Positions 1 through 7,988 of a stretch of DNA of 64,000 nucleotides are shown here, one piece after another. Source of the DNA: Streptomyces sp. NRRL B-1140. GTDB lineage: Bacteria; Actinomycetota; Actinomycetes; Streptomycetales; Streptomycetaceae. The notes under the pieces were generated by a model. It made no database searches. It was not told the DNA's origin and saw only the letters and a program-made list of their open reading frames with translations. Every line of letters starts with the position of its first letter. Position 1 is the stretch's first letter. The stretch is from NCBI RefSeq assembly GCF_001280065.1, contig NZ_LGEA01000001.1:124001-188000 (forward strand), given 5' to 3'. A program made the translations under genes and the position numbers.

Positions 1-338
1 GCCAGGGCGACGGACGCGGCCTCCACCAGGGACTGGTGGCGGTCCTCGATACGGGGCCAGACGCCCGAGACACCGGCGGCGAGGCCGGTCGCGTAGCGCT
101 CCAGGGCCTTCTCGTCGCGGCGGAAGGCGGCGAGCAGCAGGGTGCGGGCGTATCCCTCCAGGCCGTCGGAGAGGCGGCCCGTCCAGCCGGCCCGGTCGCC
201 GGGCAGGTGGTACAGCGCGCGGTCCTCGGTGGCGTACGGCTCGACGGCGGCGAGCAGGGAGTCGGCCGCCGCCTCCCAGTGGGATCGGGTGTAGCCGGTG
301 AACGGGGACGTCGTGCGGTCGGCGGGAGGCAGCTGCAT
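1..338 (-). CDS. DUF2264 domain protein, N-terminal part (runs off the left edge)
   Basis: The first 112 residues of a reverse-strand gene whose remainder lies beyond position 1. The N-terminus reads MQLPPADRTTSPFTGYTRSH and is followed by a SDGLEGYARTLLLAAFR stretch near residue 60, which I recognise as the start of the DUF2264 family (about 600 residues when whole, no characterised reaction, predicted alpha-toroid fold). There is no signal peptide, so a cytoplasmic protein is expected. In actinomycetes this family often sits beside polysaccharide-degradation genes, and here the next gene in the same direction is a secreted acetylesterase 80 bp upstream, so a role in handling plant cell-wall sugars is plausible. 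The ATG at 336-338 is the only sensible start. The family call is fairly firm; the function is unknown. Confidence 0.72.
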   Translation of the reverse strand, partial: MQLPPADRTTSPFTGYTRSHWEAAADSLLAAVEPYATEDRALYHLPGDRAGWTGRLSDGLEGYARTLLLAAFRRDEKALERYATGLAAGVSGVWPRIEDRHQSLVEAASVAL

Positions 339-417
339 CGGGTGTCTTTCGTGCGCGGGCCGGTGGATACGGATCGGACCTGGGGCGCCCCGGTTCCGGT
401 CGGGGCGCCCCAGGGGT

Positions 418-1461
418 TCATCCCACCCGCACCGTGCCCTTCGGCACCAGATGCCGGGTGACGAGTTCGTCGCGGACGAGGCCCGCGTAGGCCGTCGCAC
501 CGCGCACGGAGGTGTGCGTGTTGTCCCGCGCCTCGTTCGTGAGGTACAGCGCCTTCGAGCCTTCGACACCGAGGGACTCCACCAGTGCCTTGGTCTTCGC
601 CGTGAGGTCGATCAGCGGGACGTCGCGCGCCGCGGCGACGGAACGGATGACGGCCGGGTGGTCGACACCGAGGCCGTTGACCAGCAGCGCGGTTCCGTTG
701 TTCAGCGTGCCGTCGGGGCTGAACCAGCGCCGCACGATGGGAGTGACAAGGACCGGCTGACCGCCCCGCTCCCGGACGCCCGCCACCAGGGTTTCCAGGT
801 TGGCCCGGTAGGTGGCCTCGTCCGTGGTCTTGTCGTTGTGGGCGAGCTGGACCAGGACCGGATCGCCGGGGCGGATCAGGGGCCGTACGGTGGCCCACAG
901 CTGCGGGTTCCCCAGATACGAGACCGTACTCTCCCCGGAATCGGCGTAGTTGGCGACGGACACGCCCTTGCGGAGGTACTGGGGCAGTTGCTGGCCCCAG
1001 CCGGAGTAAGGGTCGCCGGGCTGGTCGCAGACGGTGGAGTCGCCGACCAGGAGGATCTGGCGGGTGTGCCGGGCCCGCTTGACCTCGATCCCGGCGAGGG
1101 CGGGGGCGGTTCCGCCGATCGTCAGGTCGAGGCCGGGCGTTCCCTCGGGGCCGGTGGGCTCGCCCTCGGGGGTGCGGACGTTCACGGTGAAGCTGCGGGT
1201 GACCCGCTCGCCGGCCGGTGCGGGCGTCTCCGGGAGCAGGGCGCGGCGGGTCTCGCCGCTGATGCTCGTGCTGGACGCCTCCGTGCCGCCGAGGGTGACC
1301 CGCACGTCGTAGGTGCCCGGTGGAACGTCGAAGTGGCAGGTGCCGGCGGTGCAGTGGGGAAGCCCCCGGCCTCCGCTCTCCTGGCCCGCGTGGGCCGGCG
1401 CGGACCACAGCCCGGCACCCAGGGTCACCGCCGCCGCGACGGCGATGCTGAAACGTCTCAC
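418..1461 (-). CDS. Secreted SGNH-hydrolase, rhamnogalacturonan acetylesterase-like
   Basis: 347 residues from a GTG that has GGGAGGAG 7 nt upstream; longer in-frame starts lack a good site. A signal peptide fills residues 1-25 (hydrophobic core, cleavage near APAHA). Residues 35-130 form a beta-rich domain. The catalytic domain follows, with GDS at 140-142 (nucleophile Ser142), Gly176 in NYADSGES, Asn209 in QLAHND, and a DNTH block near 313-316 giving the Asp and His. This is the order expected of SGNH/GDSL esterases of the rhamnogalacturonan acetylesterase type, which remove acetyl groups from pectin. It lies downstream of two GH43 genes but 175 bp separates them and that gap contains a LacI-type operator-like palindrome, so it probably has its own regulated promoter. 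The exact substrate is inferred. Confidence 0.82.
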   Translation of the reverse strand: MRRFSIAVAAAVTLGAGLWSAPAHAGQESGGRGLPHCTAGTCHFDVPPGTYDVRVTLGGTEASSTSISGETRRALLPETPAPAGERVTRSFTVNVRTPEGEPTGPEGTPGLDLTIGGTAPALAGIEVKRARHTRQILLVGDSTVCDQPGDPYSGWGQQLPQYLRKGVSVANYADSGESTVSYLGNPQLWATVRPLIRPGDPVLVQLAHNDKTTDEATYRANLETLVAGVRERGGQPVLVTPIVRRWFSPDGTLNNGTALLVNGLGVDHPAVIRSVAAARDVPLIDLTAKTKALVESLGVEGSKALYLTNEARDNTHTSVRGATAYAGLVRDELVTRHLVPKGTVRVG

Positions 1462-1517
1462 TCCAGGCTCCTCCCGGTCCACGACACGGCCTGGAGGCCG
1501 ACCGTATCGCTCGGCGC

Positions 1518-1528
1518 AAGCGCTTTCT
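1518..1528 (+). promoter_or_regulatory. Operator-like palindrome AAGCGCTTTCT upstream of the acetylesterase
   Basis: AAGCGCTTTCT with an internal AAGCGCTT palindrome, 57 bp upstream of the acetylesterase start. LacI-family regulators classically bind such CG-centred palindromes. The same 11-mer occurs at 12905-12915, just ahead of the LacI-family gene at 13001, which suggests one regulator acts at both places. Binding is inferred, not shown. Confidence 0.45.
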
Positions 1529-1636
1529 AGAGCTGGGGATCCTCCACGGCACTCTGCGACAGCGGAATCCTGGTGCGCTTCCGGCCGACGGTGGCACGGA
1601 CGGCCGGAAGCGCACGCCGTCAACGACGGGCGGACG

Positions 1637-3058
1637 TCATGTCCCGCGTGTCCACTGCTGGTTGGTGCCGCTGTTGCACGTGTACGTGATGAGCGCGGCG
1701 CCGTTCGCGGTGGAGGCCCCGTTCACGTCCAGGCACTCACCGCTCGCGCGGGACCTGACGTTGACGTACGAGCCGGTGGTGGTCAGCGACCACTGCTGGC
1801 TCGTCGCGGAGGACGTGCAGTCCTCCTGCGTGACCGTGCTCGCGTTCTCCTGCACGCACAGGCTGCTGTTCCTGACCATCAGCTGGTGGTAACCGCCTCC
1901 GAGCGGCTTGAACCAGTACTTCTGGTTGGCACCTCCGTTGCAGTCGTACTGCTTGATCTGGGCACCCGCCCACAGCGACTGGCTCGTCACGTCCGCGCAC
2001 TTGGAGGAGTGGCGGGCGATGAGCGTGTTGTACGTGGCGCCGGTGCCGGTGACGGTCCCGGCCGCCGTGTCGATCGTGACCTCCGGCGACCAGGACATGG
2101 CCATGGTGGTCGAGCTGGGGAAGGCCAGCGGCAGCCACACGTACCGCGAGTCGTTGACGGTGCCGCCGAAGGAGTTGCCCCAGCGATCGCCCAGGTAGAG
2201 GTACGAGGTGCCCGAGGTGCCCTGCACCGGCAGCACGAAGGCCGTCTGCGAGCCGTACGCCGTCGAGTCGCCTGTGTTCTTCATGGCCGACCAGGGGCCG
2301 GCGATGCTGGTGGCCGTCGCGTACTGCTGCTGGTTGGGGTTCCAGCCCGTCGCGCCCGAGGTCAGCATGAAGTACACGCCGTTCCGCTTGAACAGCGCCG
2401 GTGCCTCACGGTGGCCGCCGGGCCAGGGGTTGGCGACCAGGCTCGCGATGCCGGTGTAGTCGGCGGTGAGGCGGTAGATCTGCAGGTCGTAGTTCTCGCG
2501 GGCGGCGGAGATCATGTAGCCGGCGCCGTCGGTGTCGGTGAAGAGCGTGATGTCACGGGACATGTGCTGGCCGAGCGGGCGGAAACTGCCCTTCCAGGTG
2601 TAGTCGCCGTCGACGGTGTCGGACACGGCTACGGCCGCGCGGGCCTCGCTGTAGTCGGTGCCGTTCTCCTTGTGCATCCACATCACGAACGTGCCGTTGG
2701 AGGCGTTGTACACGACCTTCGGCCGCTCGATGTTGGCCGTCGCGAGCTCGGGTGCGCTCGCCTCGGTCAGGACGTGGTTGCGGAACTCCCAGTTCTTCAG
2801 GTCGGTCGAGCGGTAGGCGTCGACGTACCGGAAGGTGTTGTCGGCGTTGCGGTGCTCGCCGAACCAGTAGTAGTAACTGCCGACCTTGAGGACTCCGCCG
2901 CCGTGCGCGTGGACCGGGCTGCCCGAGGTGTCGGTGAACCGGGTGCCGTTGGTGATCGTCTGGGGCGCGGCCTGGGCGGGCCCGGCGGTGGCGAGGGCGC
3001 CGAACAGGCCGAGGCACAGGGCGAGCAGGGTGGTGCAGACACGTCTCATGTCATTCAC
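1637..3058 (-). CDS. Secreted GH43 exo-beta-1,3-galactanase-like enzyme with C-terminal ricin-type (CBM13) module
   Basis: 473 residues. A Sec signal peptide (about 1-31, ending AGPAQA) precedes a five-bladed GH43 catalytic domain (about 33-340) that carries HAHGGGVLKVGSYYYWFGE and the RDITLFTD and GHREAPALFKR segments characteristic of subfamily 24, the exo-beta-1,3-galactanases. A ricin-B/CBM13 lectin domain of three repeats follows (about 345-473), with QxW-type signatures NQKYW, SQQWS and NQQWT. S. avermitilis encodes a galactanase of this architecture, as I recall. The enzyme would release galactose or galactobiose from beta-1,3-galactan backbones outside the cell. Its start overlaps the stop of the upstream arabinofuranosidase gene by 8 bp, so the two are translationally coupled in one operon. 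The subfamily assignment is from sequence pattern only. Confidence 0.82.
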   Translation of the reverse strand: MNDMRRVCTTLLALCLGLFGALATAGPAQAAPQTITNGTRFTDTSGSPVHAHGGGVLKVGSYYYWFGEHRNADNTFRYVDAYRSTDLKNWEFRNHVLTEASAPELATANIERPKVVYNASNGTFVMWMHKENGTDYSEARAAVAVSDTVDGDYTWKGSFRPLGQHMSRDITLFTDTDGAGYMISAARENYDLQIYRLTADYTGIASLVANPWPGGHREAPALFKRNGVYFMLTSGATGWNPNQQQYATATSIAGPWSAMKNTGDSTAYGSQTAFVLPVQGTSGTSYLYLGDRWGNSFGGTVNDSRYVWLPLAFPSSTTMAMSWSPEVTIDTAAGTVTGTGATYNTLIARHSSKCADVTSQSLWAGAQIKQYDCNGGANQKYWFKPLGGGYHQLMVRNSSLCVQENASTVTQEDCTSSATSQQWSLTTTGSYVNVRSRASGECLDVNGASTANGAALITYTCNSGTNQQWTRGT

Positions 3059-4175
3059 CCGCCGGCGGGGTGTCGGCGACCGGTATGCCGAAGTCGGGGG
3101 TGCCGTCGCTCTTCCAGCCGAGTGTCTGGACGCGGGTGTGGCGGTTGGGATCGTTCAGCGGGTCGCCGTTGATCTCCTTGTACTGGCGGGCGTGGTAGAC
3201 GAGGACGTCGGTGCGGCCGTCCTCGGCGACCGTGAAGCAGTTGTGGCCCGGGCCGTACTGCTTGGTCGTGTCGTTGCTGGTGAAGACCGGGACCGGCGAC
3301 TTGGACCAGCTCATGGGGTCCAGGAGGTGACTGTCGGCGTCGGCGGTCAGCAGACCCATGCAGTAGTTGAAGTCGGTGGCGCTGGCCGAGTACGTCATGA
3401 AGAGGCGGCCGTTGCGCTTGAGGACGTACGGGCCTTCGTTGACCCTGTAGCCGATGCACTCCCAGTCGTACTCCGGGGTGGAGAGCCGCACCTGCGGGCC
3501 CGTCAGGGTCCACGGGCTCGCCATCTCCGACAGGAAGATGCCGGTGTTGTTGTCCAGCCCGGGCTCGTGCTGGGCCCAGGCGAGGTAACGCCTGCCCCGG
3601 TGGGTGAAGGTGGTGGCGTCCAGGGAGAAGGTTTCCCACGCCGTCTTGATCTGGCCCCTTTCCACCCAGGTGCCCTGGAAGGGGTTGGCGTGGGCGTTCT
3701 CCAGCACCCAGATGCGGATCGCCCAGACGTCCTCGGCCGGTGCGGAGGCGAAGTAGATGTACCACTTGCCGCCGATGCGGTGCAGTTCGGGCGCCCATAT
3801 GTGGGCGCCCATGGGGCCGGTGGCGTGGGCGCGCCAGATGACGGACTCGTCCGCCGTGCCGAGGCCCCCCAGGGTGCGGGAGCGGCGCAGGATGATGCGG
3901 TCGTACTCGGGGGCGGTGGCGGTGAAGTAGTAGAAGCCGTCCGTGTGCCGCTGGATGTGCGGGTCGGCGCGGTTGCGGACGAGCGGGTTCACGAAGGGGG
4001 CGGGCTTCGGGCGCCCGCCGGCTGTTTCGGCGGCGGATTCCGTGACGGTCGCCGGGGGCGCCGCCTGGGCGGTGCCGGGGAGGGCGGGGACGGCGGCGAA
4101 GGCGCCGGCGGCCGCGGCGCCCTTCAGCAGCAGTCTGCGGCTGGGGGATGTGGGCGGAACAGGGTCGCGGCTCAT
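3051..4175 (-). CDS. Tat-exported GH43 alpha-L-arabinofuranosidase-like enzyme
   Basis: 374 residues. The N-terminus has a twin-arginine signal (SRRLLLKGAAAAGAFAAVP, cleavage near AQA about residue 38). The rest is a GH43 beta-propeller: NPLVRNRADPHIQ carries the catalytic-base Asp, WAPELHRIGGKWYIYFA the blade-2 signature, SLDATTF the pKa-modulating Asp and NEGPYVLKRNGRLFMTYS the acid Glu. The pattern resembles GH43 subfamily 26 exo-1,5-arabinofuranosidases, but no C-terminal CBM42 is present. GAGAGG precedes the ATG. It is the first gene of an operon with the galactanase (8-bp overlap), so arabinose side chains and the galactan backbone would be attacked together. Linkage specificity is uncertain. 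Confidence 0.83.
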   Translation of the reverse strand: MSRDPVPPTSPSRRLLLKGAAAAGAFAAVPALPGTAQAAPPATVTESAAETAGGRPKPAPFVNPLVRNRADPHIQRHTDGFYYFTATAPEYDRIILRRSRTLGGLGTADESVIWRAHATGPMGAHIWAPELHRIGGKWYIYFASAPAEDVWAIRIWVLENAHANPFQGTWVERGQIKTAWETFSLDATTFTHRGRRYLAWAQHEPGLDNNTGIFLSEMASPWTLTGPQVRLSTPEYDWECIGYRVNEGPYVLKRNGRLFMTYSASATDFNYCMGLLTADADSHLLDPMSWSKSPVPVFTSNDTTKQYGPGHNCFTVAEDGRTDVLVYHARQYKEINGDPLNDPNRHTRVQTLGWKSDGTPDFGIPVADTPPAGE

Positions 4176-4256
4176 GCGGCCTGCCTCTCATGGGGTGGGG
4201 GGAACACACCACGCCGTCTGAAATCTCGAACGTCATCTGTCATTACGAACGCGGAA

Positions 4257-4285
4257 AAGGTAAGGGTGTGCCACGAGGAGGTCAA
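4257..4285 (-). promoter_or_regulatory. Candidate promoter of the GH43 operon
   Basis: On the reverse strand, TTGACC (4285-4280) is followed after 17 nt by TACCTT (4262-4257), about 80 bp before the arabinofuranosidase start. The -35 is good and the -10 is weak. The -35 overlaps one arm of an inverted repeat, GTCAACG (4281-4287) and CGTTGAC (4305-4311), that could be a regulator site. Confidence 0.35.
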
Positions 4286-4311
4286 CGGGTCTGACGGGGC
4301 GAGTCGTTGAC

Positions 4312-4490
4312 CGCTCCCCGCCATCGGCACGAGCCGGACCCGTCCCCGTGGTGCGCGCAGCCACACCCGGACCACGGCAGCGGCCACAGGCGTGCGCACC
4401 GCCGCTTCTCGCTCGATCCCCACGCGGCATTTCTCGATCGTCCGCTGCTGCGCCCAGGGCGGCCCCCATCGGTCGGTCTGAGCCGCGGCC
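4312..4490. other. Non-coding stretch between the GH43 operon and the MOSC gene
   Basis: Part of the 315-bp gap 4176-4490. Apart from the promoter and inverted repeat described at 4257-4311, I see no convincing gene, terminator or repeat here. Overlapping open frames on both strands have no ribosome binding site or family resemblance. Confidence 0.5.
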
Positions 4491-5318
4491 TCACAGTTCG
4501 GACTCCCCCCACGCCGCGACCTCCACCTCGTCACCCACCGCCACCGTGCCGGGCCGGAGCACCGCGTATTTCGTGCCGAAGGCGATGCCACCCTGGCGGG
4601 CGCGGCGGTAGGTGGCGAGGGTGCGCAGGGGTTCCGGGCCCGCTCGGGTGCCGGTGTGCTGGTCGACGAGGGTGACCGCGCAGCGGATGGCGAGTTTGGC
4701 GTAGCCCAGTTCCGCGCCGCCGATGCGGAGGCGGCGGGCGCGGTCCTCCGTGTGGGGGTCGTCCCAGCCGTCGACGACGAGGTTGGGGCGGAAGCGGTCG
4801 AACGGCAGGGGGCCCGCACCGCGGTCGGTCATCCGCTGGTCGAGGAGGTCGAGTGTGGAGCGGGAGATGACGTGCAGGGCGCAGCTGTCGGCGTAGCCGG
4901 AGGTGCCGGGTGTGAGGCCGTCGGTCACCCGGTCGTGTTCCGGTGGGACCCGTACCAGCCGGCTCGGCGCGCCCAGCAGATCCGAGAGCCAGTGGGCCGC
5001 GTCATCACCTTGGTCGATGCCCCGGTAGGCGGTTCCGAACAGGTCGACCTTCCGCCGGGGGCCGGAGGTGTCCACCCGGACGTGGAGGGACTCGGTGTCG
5101 GGTGCGGTGAGCGTGAGGCGGTCGCCGCCGGGCGTGAGGAGGGGGCGGATGACGGCCAGCAGCGGGTTGCGGCGCTGCGTCCGGTACACGCCCTCCTCGC
5201 TGACGACCATGAAGCTGCGGTCGTGCGCCGGTCCGGCCGGGGTGATCACCGCCTCGCGTACCGGCGTCCCGGCGCAGCCCTTGACGGGGTAGTACGACAG
5301 CTCGACGACCCGGGCCAT
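4491..5318 (-). CDS. MOSC domain protein (YcbX/mARC type)
   Basis: 275 residues. An N-terminal MOSC beta-barrel domain (about 1-120, starting ARVVELSYYPVKGCAG) is followed by the MOSC domain (about 130-270). The latter contains FDRFRPNLVVDG and the IRCAVTLVDQHTG segment with the conserved Cys that binds molybdenum cofactor in this superfamily. Members reduce N-hydroxylated compounds (YcbX, mARC) or move sulfur to the cofactor; which applies here cannot be told. No signal peptide or ferredoxin domain is fused. GAGAGG lies just before the ATG. The next gene in the same direction (phosphotransferase) ends 23 bp upstream of this start, so the two may be co-transcribed. Confidence 0.85.
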   Translation of the reverse strand: MARVVELSYYPVKGCAGTPVREAVITPAGPAHDRSFMVVSEEGVYRTQRRNPLLAVIRPLLTPGGDRLTLTAPDTESLHVRVDTSGPRRKVDLFGTAYRGIDQGDDAAHWLSDLLGAPSRLVRVPPEHDRVTDGLTPGTSGYADSCALHVISRSTLDLLDQRMTDRGAGPLPFDRFRPNLVVDGWDDPHTEDRARRLRIGGAELGYAKLAIRCAVTLVDQHTGTRAGPEPLRTLATYRRARQGGIAFGTKYAVLRPGTVAVGDEVEVAAWGESEL

Positions 5319-5341
5319 GGCCTCTCACTCCGTTCCACGGC

Positions 5342-6460
5342 TCAACGGCCGCTGGGGGCTTCCGGGAAACCGAGCAGGGGAGCCAGCATCCGCGCCTCGG
5401 CCGCCCACTCGGCCAGGAACGCCAGCGTCCGGCCCGTTTCCCGGTGACGGACCTCGGCCGGGACCGTGCCCTCACCGTCGTGGGCCACCGGCTCCTCGTC
5501 CGCCCGCTCAAGCATCAGGGCCGTGAGCCAGTGGTACTTCACCGCCGAGGCGCACACACCGAGCCGGACGAGGCGTTCGTCGCCCCGCCGTCCGCTCCCG
5601 AGCAGCCCGTGCACGTAGGCGTCGTAGGCCGCCTTGGCGAGGCCCGGCAGGTCGGCGGCCGGGACGTACAGGCCGAAGACGCACTCCGGGAGGTAGGTGC
5701 CGAGGTCCTCGCCGAGGGCGCCGTCGCCGGTGAACGCCCAGTCGAGCAGGACGCTGGTGCCGGGGCCGCCGGAGAGGACGTTCGCGGGCCGCTGGTCGAG
5801 GTGGCTCAGGGCGCGGGGCAGCGACTCCATGACCGTGAGGAACCACTCGCGGTCGTGGTGGAGGCGGACCATGTCCTCGCGCAGGCCGGGCGGGAAGTGC
5901 CGCCGGATCAGGGGGTGCCGCCACGCCTCGTCGTCGTCGAGCCGCTCCTCACCGGTCGTCTTCCGCGAGGTGTGGTCCCGCAGGAAGGAGTGGGACAGCC
6001 AGGGGGCGTCCTCCCCCGGGCCGATCGCGCCCTGCGCGGCGCCCAGGCAGTGGGCGTGGTCGACGTGGCCGGTGAAGGCCCATGCGGTGGCCGGTTCACC
6101 CGGCACGTCCTCCAGCCACAACGCCACGTCACCGTCCGGGCGTTCGACGTACTCCAGCAACCGGGGGGCGCGGATGCCGTGCCGCTGCCACACCCCGGCG
6201 AGACCGGTCCGGTGGACGTAGGCCTCGCGGCGCCAGAAGTTCCGGTGACGCGGGTCGTTGGACTCCGACCACGCGACGCCGCTCTCCTGCGTCCGCGTCA
6301 GCACCTTCAGAACGGCACAGCGGCCGCCGCCGGTGACCCGCCACAGCCCGGCCGTGACGCCGTTCCGCGGGTTGTGCGGGAGTGGCTCGAACACCGCCTC
6401 GTCCGCGGGGACGTGCAGGACCTCACGTACTTCGGCATGCGCTGCGGCGACCTCGGGCAT
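5342..6460 (-). CDS. APH-fold phosphotransferase family protein
   Basis: 372 residues with the aminoglycoside-phosphotransferase/choline-kinase fold. An N-lobe Lys lies in CAVLKVLTR (near residue 50). The catalytic loop HLDQRPANV gives the HxDxxxxN motif (near 220) and VLLDWAFTGDGALGEDLG supplies the metal-binding Asp. Substrate is unknown; such genes in streptomycetes are often called kanamycin kinase-like without evidence of resistance. There are no membrane segments. It is flanked in the same direction by the amino-acid permease 9 bp upstream of its start and by the MOSC gene downstream, so all three may form one transcription unit. Confidence 0.8.
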   Translation of the reverse strand: MPEVAAAHAEVREVLHVPADEAVFEPLPHNPRNGVTAGLWRVTGGGRCAVLKVLTRTQESGVAWSESNDPRHRNFWRREAYVHRTGLAGVWQRHGIRAPRLLEYVERPDGDVALWLEDVPGEPATAWAFTGHVDHAHCLGAAQGAIGPGEDAPWLSHSFLRDHTSRKTTGEERLDDDEAWRHPLIRRHFPPGLREDMVRLHHDREWFLTVMESLPRALSHLDQRPANVLSGGPGTSVLLDWAFTGDGALGEDLGTYLPECVFGLYVPAADLPGLAKAAYDAYVHGLLGSGRRGDERLVRLGVCASAVKYHWLTALMLERADEEPVAHDGEGTVPAEVRHRETGRTLAFLAEWAAEARMLAPLLGFPEAPSGR

Positions 6461-6469
6461 CCCCCGATG

Positions 6470-7858
6470 CTATGCCTCGGCCACGGCGCTGTCCGTGCGT
6501 CCCCGCAGCCACACGTACACCGGGATCCCCGCGAAGAGGAACAGCACGCCCTGGTAGACGGCCGCGTACCCGGCGCCGGCGATCAGCCAGAAGGAGAAGC
6601 CGAAGGAGAGCACGGCGACGGTCAGGTCACGGGCGAGACCGGCGGGACGGACCCGGTCGCGGGTGCCGCGGGCCAGCCAGTACAACTGGGCCGCCGCCGA
6701 CAACAGGTAGGGCACGCAGCCGGTGAAGGTGGTGATCAGGACGAGGACGCGGAACGTGGTGTCCGGGCCTGCCGTGTAGTTGAGGGCGATGAGGAGGCTG
6801 CCGAGGACCGCGCAGGCCCACACCCCGAAGCCGGGGACACCGCCCTTGCCGAGACGGGCGAAGGGCGCCGGGAAGAGGCCGTCGCGGGCGGCGGCGTACG
6901 GCATCTGGGCGGCCATGAGGATCCAGCCGTTGAGGCAGCCGGTGATCGAGGCGACGGCGACCAGAGCGATGGCGGTGCCGCCCCAGGAGCTGCCGGTGAG
7001 GGCGTTGACGGCGTCGGCGAAGGGGGCGCCGGAGTCGACGAGCCGGTCGTGCGGGACCAGGCCGAAGACGGCGATGGTTCCGAGGACGTAGACGAGGGCG
7101 GAGGCCAGGGTGCCGAGGACGCTCGCCCGGCCGACCGTGCGCTCGGGGTCGCGGACCTCGCCCGCGCTGACGGCGGCGGACTCGACCCCGAGGAAGCTGT
7201 ACAGCAGCAGCGCGGCGGAGGCGGCCAGCGCGCCGGAGACACTCTGTCCGGAGGCGTTGAACGGGCCGAAGTTGTCGGCGTCGACGAAGAACAGGCCGAT
7301 CGTGGCCAGCAGGAGCAGCGGTACGAACTTCAGGATCGTGGAGACGACCTGTACCGCGCCGACCCAGCGGGTGCCCGCGAAGTTCGCCGCGGCCGGCAGC
7401 CAGAGGGCGGCCATCGCGACGAGGGCCTGGAGGGCGTGGTTGCCGTGCAGGGGTATGAGGACCTCGACGTAGCCGACGACCGCGACGGCCAGGGCGGCGA
7501 TGCTGACCCAGCACATCGTCCAGTACGACCAGGCCGACAGGAACCCGGCGAACTCGCCGAAGGCGTCCCGGGGGTAGACGTACAGGCCGCCGGTGACGGG
7601 GCTGCGCCGCGCAAGTCTGCCGAAGAGCAGCGCGAGCAGGACGGCTCCCACCGAGAGCACGAGGAACGCGAGCAGGCTGACCGTGCCGTACGGGGCGACG
7701 GTGGCGGGCAGGGCGAAGATGCCGCCGCCGATGATGTTGCCCATGACAAGGGCCGTGGCGGCGGCGAGGCCGAAGGTGCGGCGGCGGGCGGGCGCCGGGG
7801 TGGCTCCCGCGGCCGGGTCGGCGGGTTCTGCGGCCTCGGTGGGGCTGGGGACGGTCAT
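6470..7858 (-). CDS. APC-superfamily amino-acid permease, candidate S-methylmethionine/amino-acid transporter
   Basis: 462 residues from the ATG at 7858 (AGGA 8 nt upstream); longer in-frame starts have no ribosome site. About 12 hydrophobic helices are visible. The first contains ALVMGNIIGGGIFALPA, the glycine-rich substrate-binding kink of the APC superfamily, and the pattern is nearer the APA (antiporter) branch than the AAT branch. The gene is divergent from mmuM across 130 bp. In other bacteria a permease next to mmuM imports S-methylmethionine, so methionine-related import is a reasonable guess, but the branch does not match E. coli MmuP. A 17-bp palindrome in the shared intergenic region may co-regulate both genes. 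Confidence 0.8.
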   Translation of the reverse strand: MTVPSPTEAAEPADPAAGATPAPARRRTFGLAAATALVMGNIIGGGIFALPATVAPYGTVSLLAFLVLSVGAVLLALLFGRLARRSPVTGGLYVYPRDAFGEFAGFLSAWSYWTMCWVSIAALAVAVVGYVEVLIPLHGNHALQALVAMAALWLPAAANFAGTRWVGAVQVVSTILKFVPLLLLATIGLFFVDADNFGPFNASGQSVSGALAASAALLLYSFLGVESAAVSAGEVRDPERTVGRASVLGTLASALVYVLGTIAVFGLVPHDRLVDSGAPFADAVNALTGSSWGGTAIALVAVASITGCLNGWILMAAQMPYAAARDGLFPAPFARLGKGGVPGFGVWACAVLGSLLIALNYTAGPDTTFRVLVLITTFTGCVPYLLSAAAQLYWLARGTRDRVRPAGLARDLTVAVLSFGFSFWLIAGAGYAAVYQGVLFLFAGIPVYVWLRGRTDSAVAEA

Positions 7859-7926
7859 GAGGGTTCCTGTACAAGCGGAGGGGGAGGGTCCTGATCGTAA
7901 ACCGCGATCCCACATGCTGGTCGACC

Positions 7927-7943
7927 TGTTCATCTGATGGACA
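7927..7943. promoter_or_regulatory. 17-bp palindrome between the permease and mmuM
   Basis: TGTTCATCTGATGGACA: arms TGTtCATC and GATGgACA around one central base, one mismatch. It lies about 46 bp upstream of mmuM and 69 bp upstream of the permease start, a normal place for a shared operator. The cognate regulator is not known. Confidence 0.45.
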
Positions 7944-7975
7944 CAAACGGCTGGGTTCCGCGACGGAACGTCGAC

Positions 7976-7981
7976 TACCGT
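7976..7981 (+). promoter_or_regulatory. Candidate leaderless -10 element of mmuM
   Basis: TACCGT followed by 7 nt and the mmuM ATG, with no purine-rich ribosome site between. A -10 at this distance puts the transcript start on the A of ATG, as in leaderless actinobacterial mRNAs. Confidence 0.4.
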
Positions 7982-7988
7982 CGTCGGC

